NCBI GenBank assembly: GCA_964599885.1
Contig: CAZRHH010000001.1
Span: 85,745-149,744 of the forward strand
Direction of reading: 5' to 3'
DNA length: 64,000 nt
Origin: CAZRHH01 sp964599885
GTDB lineage: Bacteria; Chloroflexota; Dehalococcoidia; DSTF01; JACRBR01
Part shown: positions 7,446-15,678 of the stretch, one piece after another
Position numbering within the stretch: position 1 is the stretch's first letter
Layout: each line of letters opens with the position of its first letter
The notes under the pieces: model-generated
What the model saw: the letters and a program-made list of their open reading frames with translations, nothing else
What the model was told of the DNA's origin: nothing
Databases searched by the model: none
Program-made: the position numbers and the translations under genes

Positions 7446-8996
7446 CTAAACACCGGGTCGATTATACGGTATCGGCCCACGGAGCAACGCACGTGCGACC
7501 ACACGCTCATCCCAGGGGTGATGTGTCGTCCCGATGACGATGGATTGTTCGGTGCCCTTCCCTGCGAGCAGCACCGTGTCGTCGGCGGCCGCGAGTTCGA
7601 ACGCGCGTCGCAGCGCCGAGCGGCGATCCGGTGTGCGTTCGAATGCGCGACCTTCGTCGAACCCCGCGCCAACGAGCGCGCGGGCGATCTCGTCGATGAT
7701 GGCCTCGGCGTCCTCGCTGCGGGGGTCTTCATTGGTGACGATGGCGTAGTCTGCCGCCGTTGCGACGGATCGCGCGATGCCGCTCCGGCGCTCGACATCG
7801 CGTTCGCCAGCGGCACCGAATACGACGATCAAGCGTCCCTTTGTGGCCTGCCGCAGCACGCGCAGCACGTTTGCCATCGACTGCTCCGTCGAGGCGATGT
7901 CGACGATGACGCGGAATGACTGCCCTTCCTCGATGCGCTCCATCCGGCCCGGCACGCCGGCGAAGCTCTCGAATGTTGCGGCGGCCCGGGCCAGAGGGAC
8001 GCCCTGCGAGAGGGCGACGGCGGTCGCGGCGAGGCAGTTCGCGACGTTGTAGTCGCCGAGGAGGCCACTACGCGCGCGCACGGACTCCCCGTCTGCGATG
8101 ATGGCGAACGCCGTACCGAAGCCATCGAGCGTTATGTCGCGTGCCAGTACGTCGGCTTGCGACCTGAGCGCGTACGAACGAACCGGCACACTCGTGGCCG
8201 CGCGCATCGTTTCCGAGGCTGGATCGTCGGCGTTGAGGATCGCGCACTTCGGGATGCCCTTCTCCGGCGACTCGCCCAGCATCCGAAAGAGGATCGCCTT
8301 GGCATCGCGGTAGGCGTCCATGGTGCGGTGGTAGTCGAGATGATCCTGAGTGAGGTTCGTGAATACGCCGACATCAAAATCGCACTGGCCGACCCGGTGC
8401 ATATCGAGGCCAATCGAAGATGCTTCGACGACCGCGTAGCGGTCGCCGGCGGCGCGAACCGTTGCGAGGTGGCGCTGGACGTCGGGTGACTCGAGCGTCG
8501 TCATGTGCGAGGCGTTGAGTGTGCTTGCCCCTCCCGCCGCGAACTCGACGCTGCTGAGCAGACCGCACGCCAGATCGGCGGCGTTGAGGACGTGTGCGAT
8601 CAGGTGTGATGTCGTCGTTTTGCCGTCGGTGCCGGTGACGCCGACGACGCCCAGGCTGCGCGCCGGATGGCCGAAGAAGCCCGCCGCGGCCTGGGCGAGT
8701 GCGGCGCGCGCGTCGGGCACTTCGACGATCGCAGACTCGTCGTTGAGGTGCGGCTGCCAGCGGCTGCGCGCGTCGGCCTGGACGACGACGGCGGACGCTC
8801 CAGCTGCGAGCGCCTGCGGGATGAAGGCGTTGCCGTCCTGCACGAGGCCCGGGATGGCGAAAAATACGCTTCCGGGGGTAACGCGCCGGCTGTCCAGGCA
8901 GATTTCCGTAGCATCGCTTAGGACGCCGGAGACGAGGCGCGCGTCAGCCATGCTTCGATACCACGCCGGGCGAATTTCGGCAGCATCAGCAGTCAC
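7446..8996 (-). CDS. MurE-like Mur ligase (UDP-MurNAc-peptide ligase family), orphan and divergent
   Basis: The 516-residue product has the three-domain Mur ligase layout. It has the ATP loop GVTGTDGKTTT (~119-129), the TNLTQDHLDYHRTM block with a potential carbamylated Lys in DAKAILF (~231-237), GDYNVANCLAA (~314), GVPGRMERI (~347) and GAAGERDVERRSG (~394). Two signatures deviate. The usual VDYAHTP reads VDIASTEQS (365-373), losing the Tyr-Ala-His, and the amino-acid-selecting D-N-P-R reads EDPR (423-426). MurE adds the third amino acid to the peptidoglycan peptide using ATP, but the gene sits alone, away from any division/cell-wall cluster, beside an aminotransferase. It may be a true MurE of a divergent wall or a ligase for another peptide-like product. 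Confidence 0.75.
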   Translation of the reverse strand: MTADAAEIRPAWYRSMADARLVSGVLSDATEICLDSRRVTPGSVFFAIPGLVQDGNAFIPQALAAGASAVVVQADARSRWQPHLNDESAIVEVPDARAALAQAAAGFFGHPARSLGVVGVTGTDGKTTTSHLIAHVLNAADLACGLLSSVEFAAGGASTLNASHMTTLESPDVQRHLATVRAAGDRYAVVEASSIGLDMHRVGQCDFDVGVFTNLTQDHLDYHRTMDAYRDAKAILFRMLGESPEKGIPKCAILNADDPASETMRAATSVPVRSYALRSQADVLARDITLDGFGTAFAIIADGESVRARSGLLGDYNVANCLAATAVALSQGVPLARAAATFESFAGVPGRMERIEEGQSFRVIVDIASTEQSMANVLRVLRQATKGRLIVVFGAAGERDVERRSGIARSVATAADYAIVTNEDPRSEDAEAIIDEIARALVGAGFDEGRAFERTPDRRSALRRAFELAAADDTVLLAGKGTEQSIVIGTTHHPWDERVVARALLRGPIPYNRPGV

Positions 8997-9080
8997 GAGG
9001 ACGAGTGTATCGGACGGCGTTTACCTTCAGCCGGGCTTCGGCACGCCGATGATCTCCACAGAGAGAGGCATGGGGGGAAC

Positions 9081-9608
9081 ATGGTCGCACTGCGGTCCCC
9101 GGGCGGGTCCGAAGGCAGCGCCGACGCGGGCTATTCCATGCCCCGGCCGGATGCGGCGGACTGGCTTACGCTCCAGCAGGCTGCGTGCGAACTGAACATC
9201 TCGGTGAGTACGGCACGCAGGATGATCCGGAAGGGCCGGCTGCGTAATCGCATCGTGCCGCGTCGGGGTGGCTTCGCGTACCTGATTTACCTGCCCGATT
9301 CGCGTCACAAGACGCTGGGCGCTCACGCCTGCCACACGGGCATCCAGGAAGCGCCGTCGCGGGAGCCGGCGAGCTTCGAAGACTACGCTCGCAGGCGCGC
9401 CGGCACCGAACCCAACGAACAGGCGCGCGACCAGCAGATCGAACAGCTCGAAGAGCAGGTGCAACACCTGTCCGAGGCACTGAGTCGGGCGCTGCGCGTG
9501 AAGCAAAAGGCGTTGCCCGCAGGAATGGGCGACCCGGCTCTGAACCCGACGGAGCCGTACGCGCGGTACCGCTGGCTGGTGCGCAAGCGCCGCTGGTGGC
9601 CGTTCTGA
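9081..9608 (+). CDS. Helix-turn-helix DNA-binding protein with a C-terminal coiled coil
   Basis: The 175-residue product contains a MerR/excisionase-type winged HTH at about residues 27-60 (WLTLQQAACELNISVSTARR, then MIRKGRLRNRIV). A short wing-like hairpin follows, then a linker and a predicted coiled coil at ~113-140 (QARDQQIEQLEEQVQHLSEA). The basic-aromatic C-terminus is RKRRWWPF. Small HTH_17 proteins of this sort bind DNA as regulators or recombination accessory factors. An internal Met at 9138 is an alternative start. No integrase or phage gene is adjacent, so a housekeeping regulatory role is more likely than excision. The target is unknown. Confidence 0.7.
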   Translation: MVALRSPGGSEGSADAGYSMPRPDAADWLTLQQAACELNISVSTARRMIRKGRLRNRIVPRRGGFAYLIYLPDSRHKTLGAHACHTGIQEAPSREPASFEDYARRRAGTEPNEQARDQQIEQLEEQVQHLSEALSRALRVKQKALPAGMGDPALNPTEPYARYRWLVRKRRWWPF

Positions 9609-9634
9609 GGTAGAACCCGGGACGAGGATGCGAT

Positions 9635-10129
9635 TTACCCGCCGCAATCGATTGGTTCGGCCGAGTAGCCGCCTACGATGACCGACGGGAGCAATGCGAG
9701 AAGCTTCGGTGGCCTGAACATCTCCTCGCTTGCCACCAGCGCATCGAGCGTCCACCAGCGGGCTTCGAGGAGAGCCTCGCGCTCGTCGTCCATCCAGTTC
9801 ACGCTGCTCACTTCGAAGTTCGCGCAGCGCACGACGTAAAACCGCTGGCTCTGGGCGTAGCGAATGTTCTCCAACGTGAACTCGTACCGATTCACCCAGA
9901 CGCAGGGCCCGATCTCTGCGCGGAGTCCGGTCTCCTCCCATAGCTCGCGGTGCGCGCCCGCTTCGTAGGTCTCGCCTTCTTCCAGCCCGCCGCCGGGCGT
10001 GATCCAAATCGAGCGTCCGAACACCCGGGAATCCGCACGAAATAGCAAGATCCGGTCGCTGTCGTCGAGCAGCACAATGCGGGCGGCGAGGCGGATGATC
10101 GGCGGCTCTGCGGGGTGTTCCGTCTCCAT
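9635..10129 (-). CDS. Nudix hydrolase
   Basis: The 164-residue product carries a full Nudix box, starting GGGLEEGE, with REL and WEETGL in the correct GX5EX7REUXEEXGU spacing (about residues 46-69), which binds Mg2+ and cleaves nucleoside diphosphates linked to another moiety. The N-terminal strand (RLAARIVLLDDSDRILLFRA) is typical of the MutT-like fold. The substrate is not predictable; the family includes ADP-ribose, dNTP and NDP-sugar hydrolases. The gene is convergent with the HTH gene and divergent from the malate dehydrogenase gene. Confidence 0.85.
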   Translation of the reverse strand: METEHPAEPPIIRLAARIVLLDDSDRILLFRADSRVFGRSIWITPGGGLEEGETYEAGAHRELWEETGLRAEIGPCVWVNRYEFTLENIRYAQSQRFYVVRCANFEVSSVNWMDDEREALLEARWWTLDALVASEEMFRPPKLLALLPSVIVGGYSAEPIDCGG

Positions 10130-10283
10130 CGGCGCATCGTACCGCGGGCATCGTGTGGTCGCGCTTGGGGCTGATTCTGTCTACCATGAAGTCGCCGCAA
10201 ACGGCGGCACGCAGGCCACCCTTGACCCGCCGCTCGACCGATTGGCGCCCGCTGTGGCGCGTTGCGAATCCGCGGAGGCTTGA

Positions 10284-11225
10284 TTGGGCGCACGGAAGAA
10301 AGTCACGATCATCGGCGGCGGGATGACGGGCGGCGCGATTGCGCAGCGACTCGTTGAAAAGGGGATCGCCGACGTCGTCATCCAGGATGATCCGCAGTTC
10401 GCGCAGACGCTTCACCATGGCAAGGCGCTCGACATGGCGCAGTCTGCGTCGTGGCTCGGTTTCGAGACGCGAATTAGCGCGACCGACGGCTGGGATGAGA
10501 CGGCGAACTCGGACGTCATCGTCTGCACAGCGGGCGCACCTCGCAAACCGGGCATGACGCGCGAAGACCTGCTGAACGGCAACGCCGACATCGTCCGGTC
10601 GAAGATCAGGGACGCCGCGAAAGCCTCCCCGAAGGCAGCGATCATCATGTTCGCCAACCCGATGGACGCGATGTGCCACGTTGCGCTCGAGGCGTCGGGC
10701 TTCCCGCGGGAACGGATCATCGGGCAGGGCGGCGCGCTGGACACGGCACGCTTCCGGGCCTTCCTGCAGATGGGCACCGGCGTTTCGATAAGAGATGTCC
10801 ACGCCTACGTACTCGGGGGGCACACCGACACGACGATGGTGCCGATCACGTCGCAGGCGCGCGTTGGTGGACTGCCCCTCTCATCGTTCCTCTCGCAGGA
10901 CGAGATTGACGCGATCGTCGCGCGGACAATGCGCGGTGGCGCGGAGATCGGTGAGCTAATGAAGGTTTCGAGTGCGTATTACGCGCCATCGGCCGCGACT
11001 GCGGAGATGGTAGAAGCGATCCTGTTGGATCAAGATCGGCTGATTCCGTCGGCGATTCTCTGCAAGGGCGAATACGGCATCAAGGACATCGTTTGCGGCG
11101 TCGTGTGCCAGCTGGGCGAGGGCGGCATCAAGAAGACCTACGAGATGCCGGTAAGCGACGACGAACTGGCGAAGATCCGCATCGCCGCGGACGCCACGAG
11201 AGACCTGATCGCGCTGCTGAAGTAA
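10284..11225 (+). CDS. mdh: Malate dehydrogenase, lactate-dehydrogenase-like type
   Basis: The start is TTG with GGAGG five bases upstream; the product has 313 residues, normal for the tetrameric LDH-like MDH group. The NAD-binding motif is IIGGGMTGGAIAQRL (residues 9-23), with acidic residues at the end of the second strand (VVIQDDPQF) favouring NAD. The substrate loop has TAGAPRKPGMTREDLL, with conserved arginines. NPMDAM and DTARFRAF carry the Asn and the Asp/Arg, and GGHTDTTMVP holds the proton-relay His. It interconverts malate and oxaloacetate in the TCA cycle. The fumarase alpha gene follows 22 bases downstream, so consecutive TCA steps are probably coexpressed. Confidence 0.93.
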   Translation: MGARKKVTIIGGGMTGGAIAQRLVEKGIADVVIQDDPQFAQTLHHGKALDMAQSASWLGFETRISATDGWDETANSDVIVCTAGAPRKPGMTREDLLNGNADIVRSKIRDAAKASPKAAIIMFANPMDAMCHVALEASGFPRERIIGQGGALDTARFRAFLQMGTGVSIRDVHAYVLGGHTDTTMVPITSQARVGGLPLSSFLSQDEIDAIVARTMRGGAEIGELMKVSSAYYAPSAATAEMVEAILLDQDRLIPSAILCKGEYGIKDIVCGVVCQLGEGGIKKTYEMPVSDDELAKIRIAADATRDLIALLK

Positions 11226-11247
11226 CGCCAACACAAGGGACAACGAC

Positions 11248-12117
11248 ATGACCACGGATACGGGGACACGCGTCCGCGACATCAACGCCGACGACATCAC
11301 GGCGACGATCGCCGAGTTGTGCCAGACGGCGGCGCACGACCTTCCTGCCGATGTCGTCGCCGGACTGAAGAAGGCGGAAGCGAGCGAGAAGTCGCCGCTC
11401 GGCAAGCAGGTGCTGATCGAGATTCTCGAGAACGTGGACATCGCCAAGCGCGACATGCTGCCGCTGTGCCAGGACACGGGCACGACGGTCGTGATGGTCG
11501 AACTTGGTCAGGACGTGCACATCGTCGGTGGCGCGCTGCAGGACGCGATTAACAAGGGCGTCTCGAAGGGATATACCGAAGGCTATCTGCGCGCGTCGAT
11601 GGTGACGCATCCGTTCTCGTCGCGCATCAACACGAAGGACAACACGCCGGCGGTGATTCACACGGAGATCGTGCCGGGCGACAAGCTGCACTTCATCGTC
11701 CTGCCGAAGGGCGGCGGTTGCGAGAATATGAGCAAGATGCAGATCATGCTGCCGTCGCGCGGCAAGGACGGCATCACCGAGTTCGTGCTGCAGACGATCG
11801 AGGAGTCGGGCGGTAACCCGTGCCCGCCGCTCGTCGTGGGTGTCGGGGTCGGCGGTTCGGCTGAATACTGCATGTATCTCGCGAAGAAGGCGATTACGCG
11901 TCCCGTCGGCGCGGCGAGCGACGATCCGGAGACGGCTGAATTCGAGGGCGAGTTACTGACCAAGGTCAACGCGCTCGGCGTCGGCCCGCAAGCCGTCGGC
12001 GGATCGAACACGGCACTGGCCGTGAACATCGAGACGTATCCGACGCACATCACGTCGTTGCCGGTCGCGGTGAACTTGCAATGCCACAGCGCCCGCTCGA
12101 AGCACGCGACGCTGTAG
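11248..12117 (+). CDS. Class I fumarate hydratase, alpha subunit
   Basis: The 289-residue product matches the N-terminal half of class I ([4Fe-4S]) fumarases and tartrate dehydratase alpha subunits. Three candidate cluster cysteines are in PLCQDTGTTV, KGGGCENMSK and SGGNPCPPL. The reaction is reversible hydration of fumarate to malate, directly upstream of malate dehydrogenase in the TCA cycle. The gene is 22 bases behind mdh. The beta subunit (13036-13656) is not adjacent: an acetyltransferase gene and a cupin gene lie between the two halves. The 3' end overlaps the acetyltransferase gene by 37 bases. The related tartrate dehydratase activity cannot be excluded, but the mdh neighbour favours fumarase. 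Confidence 0.9.
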   Translation: MTTDTGTRVRDINADDITATIAELCQTAAHDLPADVVAGLKKAEASEKSPLGKQVLIEILENVDIAKRDMLPLCQDTGTTVVMVELGQDVHIVGGALQDAINKGVSKGYTEGYLRASMVTHPFSSRINTKDNTPAVIHTEIVPGDKLHFIVLPKGGGCENMSKMQIMLPSRGKDGITEFVLQTIEESGGNPCPPLVVGVGVGGSAEYCMYLAKKAITRPVGAASDDPETAEFEGELLTKVNALGVGPQAVGGSNTALAVNIETYPTHITSLPVAVNLQCHSARSKHATL

Positions 12118-12626
12118 GGGCGCGCGCCAAGCAGCCTGGCGCACAGCTGCGTGCGCGGCTGCATGTCCGCGCGGCGACGGAGGCTGATGTGCCAGCCATC
12201 GTGGCAATCATCAACGCGGCGTACAGGGAGCGCGACTGGGAGCTGTTTCGGGCGCTGCGCACCTCGGAGGAGTCGTATCCGAGTGAGATGGCGCGGCGTG
12301 ACTTTGAGGGCGTGGTGGCCGAACTAGATGGCCGGATCGTCGGGCATCTCGGCCTCGACCTGAGCGGCGACCGCGCGGAGCTTGGGCTGCTGGCGACGGC
12401 CGTCGACGCGCAGGGCGCCGGGATCGGCACTGTGCTCATCGAGCACGCCGAAGCACGCGCACACGAGGCAGGACATGCGCAGATGCGGCTTGACTGCGTT
12501 CGTGATACAGGGCTGCCGCCGTACTACGCGTCGCTGGGATATACGATCGAGCGCGAAGAGTACGGACAACCGTGGAACGCGCTGCGGGCGTTTACGCTCG
12601 TCTACATGAAGAAGGATCTGCTGTGA
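12081..12626 (+). CDS. GNAT-family N-acetyltransferase
   Basis: The 181-residue product has the GNAT core from about residue 28 (LHVRAATEADVPAIVAIINA). The acetyl-CoA pyrophosphate loop is AVDAQGAGIGTVLIEHAEA (~113-131, Q-x-x-G-x-G). The C-terminal strand region is DTGLPPYYASLGYTIERE. It transfers an acetyl group from acetyl-CoA to an amine on a small molecule or protein; the acceptor is unknown. The ATG lies inside the fumarase alpha gene (37-base overlap) and no later ATG or GTG exists before the domain. The stop overlaps the next gene's GTG (GTGA). Lying between two fumarase subunits, it must be cotranscribed with them. Confidence 0.82.
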   Translation: MPQRPLEARDAVGARAKQPGAQLRARLHVRAATEADVPAIVAIINAAYRERDWELFRALRTSEESYPSEMARRDFEGVVAELDGRIVGHLGLDLSGDRAELGLLATAVDAQGAGIGTVLIEHAEARAHEAGHAQMRLDCVRDTGLPPYYASLGYTIEREEYGQPWNALRAFTLVYMKKDLL

Positions 12627-13014
12627 CCGCCGACGTACGCGTCGTCCGGCGGGCGGAACGCGATGCGGGGACGGCGCAGACGCCCGGGATGGTGCGGCTT
12701 GCCGGCGTAGCGGCGTCGACGTGCGGGGCGAGGGGCGTCTGGATGGGCGAAATCACGAACGCGCCCGGGTTTCGTTCCGGCGTCCATCATCATGGCGACG
12801 TAGAGAGTGCGATCTACGTGCTCAGCGGGTCGATGCGGGTGCGCTGGGGCGACGGTATGGCGCAGGAAGCTGACGCGGAGGCGGGTGACTTCATCTACGT
12901 GCCGGCGAACGTCCACATCAGGAGATCAATCTTTCGGAGCGAGAGACGGTGGTCGCGATCGTGGCGCGCGGCGGGGACAACATCGTAGTCAACGTGAAGA
13001 ATGCTGGCGCGTAG
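12623..13014 (+). pseudogene. Cupin-domain protein with a probable one-base deletion (frameshift)
   Basis: The GTG start overlaps the acetyltransferase stop (GTGA). The frame reads a cupin with motif 1 as HHHGDVESAIYVLSGSMRV and the start of motif 2 as AGDFIYVPANV. At about 12913 it shifts into a basic nonsense tail and would stop near 12988. If one C is restored in the GTCC run at 12912-12914, the frame continues as PHQEINLSERETVVAIVARG and ends at TAG 13012-13014. That restores the conserved PxxVxH of cupin motif 2 and a normal C-terminus. This is either a real pseudogene or a base-calling error in a C run. Cupins of this size bind a metal through the His residues; function is unknown. Confidence 0.7.
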
Positions 13015-13035
13015 AACACGCCGCAGGAGGAATCG

Positions 13036-13656
13036 ATGGGTATCGTGAAAGAGAACGGCGAGATCAAAGCGACGCCGCCGTTTACGGACGAGGACGTCGC
13101 GCAACTGCGCGCGGGCGACCATGTGAAGTTCTACGGCACGATCTACACGGCGCGCGACGCCGCGCACAGGCGCATGATCGCCGGTCTCGGCGACGGCACA
13201 CCGCTGCCGATGGATATCACCGGCCAGGTGATCTACTACGTCGGTCCATCTCCGGCGCGGCCGGGACGCGTGATCGGCTCGGCCGGTCCGACGACCTCGA
13301 TGCGGCTCGATCCGTTCACGCCGCCGCTGTTGGAGCAGGGGCTGAAGGTGATCATCGGCAAGGGCGGGCGCGGCACGCTCGTCAAGCAGGCGCTACAGCG
13401 GCACAAGGCGGTGTACTTGCTGGCGATCGGCGGCGCGGGCGCGCTGCTGTCCAAAACGATCAAGAAGCTCGACGTGATCGCGTATGAAGATCTGGGCACC
13501 GAGTCGGTGAAGAAGCTTGAAGTCGAAGGGTTTCCGGCGATCGTCTGCTGCGACATGTACGGTGGCGATTTGCTGCTCCAGGGTAAAGAGCAGTATCGCG
13601 ATCAAGCGGCGCTCGGCTCGTACGAATCCGTGCCGCCGGCCGAGAAGGCCGGTTGA
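13036..13656 (+). CDS. Class I fumarate hydratase, beta subunit
   Basis: The 206-residue product matches the C-terminal half of class I fumarases (swivelling domain). It has GDHVKFYGTIYTARDAAHRR near residue 35, YYVGPSPARPGRVIGSAGPT (~71) with TTSMRLDPFTPPLLEQGLK, and IGKGGRGTLVKQAL (~108). The substrate-closing segment YLLAIGGAGALLSKTIK lies near residue 130. A GGAGGAATCG ribosome site precedes the ATG. With the alpha subunit at 11248-12117 it forms the iron-sulfur fumarase. Separation of the two subunit genes by two unrelated genes is unusual. The DinB gene starts immediately after its stop codon. Confidence 0.9.
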   Translation: MGIVKENGEIKATPPFTDEDVAQLRAGDHVKFYGTIYTARDAAHRRMIAGLGDGTPLPMDITGQVIYYVGPSPARPGRVIGSAGPTTSMRLDPFTPPLLEQGLKVIIGKGGRGTLVKQALQRHKAVYLLAIGGAGALLSKTIKKLDVIAYEDLGTESVKKLEVEGFPAIVCCDMYGGDLLLQGKEQYRDQAALGSYESVPPAEKAG

Positions 13657-14187
13657 ATGAGCGCTGATCTGCTGAAGTATCTGAGCAGCGAATTTCGTGC
13701 GATGCATCGGCTATATGATGGCGTCACTGCCGATCTCACGGACGAGCAGGCGAACAGCGTGCCGGCCGGCGGGCATCAGAGCATCGCCTTTTGTCTGTGG
13801 CACTACGTGCGCACGGAAGACAACGTGATTCAGTTCGTCATCCAGCGGAAGCCGACCGTGTGGCTGGAGGGTGGCTGGCCGGAGAAGTTCGGTCTTGACT
13901 CGAAGTCGCAGGGTACCGGATTCAGCGACGACGACGCGCGCAACTTCCGCATCGAAGGCTTCGCTGACTTTCGCCGGTACATGGCGGACGTGTTCGCGAG
14001 CACCGAAGCGTTCGTCAAGACCGTGGCATTGGAAGACGTATCGCGCGTCATTACCGTGAAACCGCTGGGCGAGATGACGGTGCTCCAGTGCCTGTCGGGG
14101 ATGGGGATGACGCACGGCTATCGTCACCTCGGTGAGGTTGAGTTCGCCAAGGGACTCGTCGCGCCGAAGGGAGGGGCGACAATTTAG
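13657..14187 (+). CDS. DinB-fold protein (putative metal-dependent four-helix-bundle enzyme)
   Basis: The 176-residue product begins directly at the stop codon of the fumarase beta gene. The predicted four-helix bundle carries the DinB metal triad: a His in the second helix (FCLWHYVRTEDN, ~residue 47) and an HxxxH pair near the C-terminus (THGYRHLGEVEFA, ~149-160). DinB/DUF664 proteins include thiol S-transferases and maleylpyruvate isomerases using bacillithiol or mycothiol, but most are uncharacterised. A paralogue with the same organisation is at 36679-37242 (LSHYIRAQDQ; HGLRHMGEIEHGRAL). Tail-to-start contact suggests coexpression with fumarase. Confidence 0.75.
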   Translation: MSADLLKYLSSEFRAMHRLYDGVTADLTDEQANSVPAGGHQSIAFCLWHYVRTEDNVIQFVIQRKPTVWLEGGWPEKFGLDSKSQGTGFSDDDARNFRIEGFADFRRYMADVFASTEAFVKTVALEDVSRVITVKPLGEMTVLQCLSGMGMTHGYRHLGEVEFAKGLVAPKGGATI

Positions 14188-14278
14188 CCTCAAGCGGGCG
14201 CGTTTTGGCGCCAGCATTCCGATGCGTGGCCGAGATTGAACTAGGGAAGGTACCCAGTTCAGCCTTGAAGGGGTCACA

Positions 14279-14377
14279 ATGGAAATCGCACTCGCCGTCG
14301 TCATGCCGATCGCCGTTACGGGGTTGGTTCTCGCTCTGGTATTCGTGCGCATCCAGAAGCGTCAGAAGACCGACTAG
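14279..14377 (+). CDS. 32-residue single-helix membrane peptide
   Basis: A short frame with GAAGGGG seven bases before the ATG reads MEIALAVVMPIAVTGLVLA, then LVFVRIQKRQKTD, and stops at TAG. It predicts one transmembrane helix with a short N-terminus and a strongly basic tail (RIQKRQKTD), fitting the positive-inside rule with the C-terminus in the cytoplasm. The shape resembles small membrane subunits such as CydX, but there is no sequence match I can claim. It lies 90 bases downstream of the DinB gene and may be the last gene of that operon. Confidence 0.5.
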   Translation: MEIALAVVMPIAVTGLVLALVFVRIQKRQKTD

Positions 14378-14439
14378 CCGCGCGATTTCAATGAGGTGAC
14401 CCGCACGGCGATGCCGCTTTTGCGCCCGCTTATTCGCCG

Positions 14440-15678
14440 TTAGCGCGGCGCCGGTGGTTCGTCGCGGATCACGCGCTCGTCGCGAAGGTCACGCATCGCG
14501 TCTTCGCCGACCCCGAGCAGATCGCGCAACACCTCGACGTTGTGCTGTCCGAAGAGCGGGGCGGGGCGCTCGATCGGAGTTGCCGTACGCGAGAGCGTAA
14601 ACGCTGCGCGACTGTGCGGCGTCTGGCCCGCTTCAGGGTGTTGCGTGGCCTGAATCCAACCCCGGTGACGCAGCTGCGGGTCGTCGAACAGTTCTGCTAC
14701 GGTCTGGACCGCGCCGGCGGGGACGCCTGCGCGTTGGAGTGCCTCCGCGGCTTCAGACGGCGTGCGCTCGCGCGTCCATGCGGACACCACCGCATCGAGT
14801 TCCGTCCGCCTGTGTACGCGTGAGACGACGTCCGCGTAACCGGGTTCTCGAGCAAGATCTAGACGCTGCATTGTTATGCAGAGGGCGCGCCATTGGACGT
14901 CATCCTCGCAGGCAATGGAGAGCCAGCGATCTTGCCCCGCGCAACGGTAGACGCCGTGAGGCGCCATCGATGGATGCGCGTTGCCAGTACGTTGCACGAC
15001 GCGTCCGTTCATCGTGTAGTCGAGCAGCGCATCGGCCACGAGCTGAAGTTCGCCCTCCAGCATCGAGAGTTCGACATGCTGGCCTTCGCCCGTGCGATCG
15101 CGGTGCCGAAGGGCGGCGATGGTCGCCGTCGCGGCGAGCGTGGCGGCGTTGTAGTCGCAGTAGTAGTTGGCGGCGTTCATGGGGCCGCGATCGGGGTAAC
15201 CGGTGAGGTGCGCCAGTCCGCTCATCGCATCGATGCCCGGGCCGTACGAGACACGGTCACGCAGCGGACCCGTGAGGCCGAATGCGGGCATCGATACGAG
15301 GAGGATGTCGGGCTTTGCGTCACGGAGATCCTCGTACGATAGCCGTAGCGAGGGCAGCACGCGGGGCGACATATTCTCGATGACGATGTCGCTTGTGGCG
15401 ACGAGCTTGAGCAAGACGTCGCGCCCGGCGGACTTCTGAAGGTCGAGTGTGATCGCGCGTTTGCTGCGATGGAGGTCGTTGTACCCGACGAGGCGGTTGT
15501 ACGGATGGTCGGGCGCGCCATCAATCGGCGGCGCCACATCGAGATGCGCGACGGGGCGGGCGAATGGAGGTTCGACGCGGATCACGTCAGCGCCGAGATC
15601 GCCGAGGAGGTGCGCGGCTACCGGCCCGGCGACGGCGACGGTGAGGTCGATGACGCGCGCGCCTTCAAGCGGCTTCAT
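14440..15678 (-). CDS. Family III CoA-transferase, catalytic-type subunit
   Basis: The ATG at 15678 overlaps the upstream gene's stop (ATGA), giving 412 residues, typical of CaiB/BaiF family III. The N-terminus MKPLEGARVIDLTVAVAGPV and GDLGADVIRVEPP are the CoA-binding Rossmann signatures. Asp175 in YYCDYNAATLAATATIAAL sits in the position of the catalytic Asp that forms the acyl-aspartyl intermediate (as Asp169 in formyl-CoA transferase). These enzymes move CoA between carboxylic acids such as succinate, oxalate, carnitine or aromatic acids; the substrate is not evident. The coupled upstream gene encodes a second family III protein that lacks the Asp, suggesting a heteromer. Confidence 0.88.
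   Translation of the reverse strand: MKPLEGARVIDLTVAVAGPVAAHLLGDLGADVIRVEPPFARPVAHLDVAPPIDGAPDHPYNRLVGYNDLHRSKRAITLDLQKSAGRDVLLKLVATSDIVIENMSPRVLPSLRLSYEDLRDAKPDILLVSMPAFGLTGPLRDRVSYGPGIDAMSGLAHLTGYPDRGPMNAANYYCDYNAATLAATATIAALRHRDRTGEGQHVELSMLEGELQLVADALLDYTMNGRVVQRTGNAHPSMAPHGVYRCAGQDRWLSIACEDDVQWRALCITMQRLDLAREPGYADVVSRVHRRTELDAVVSAWTRERTPSEAAEALQRAGVPAGAVQTVAELFDDPQLRHRGWIQATQHPEAGQTPHSRAAFTLSRTATPIERPAPLFGQHNVEVLRDLLGVGEDAMRDLRDERVIRDEPPAPR

Noticed and set aside
9027..10823. A 598-codon open frame on - across the HTH, Nudix and malate dehydrogenase genes
   Set aside because: The composition is basic and low-complexity and it crosses three recognisable genes in other frames.
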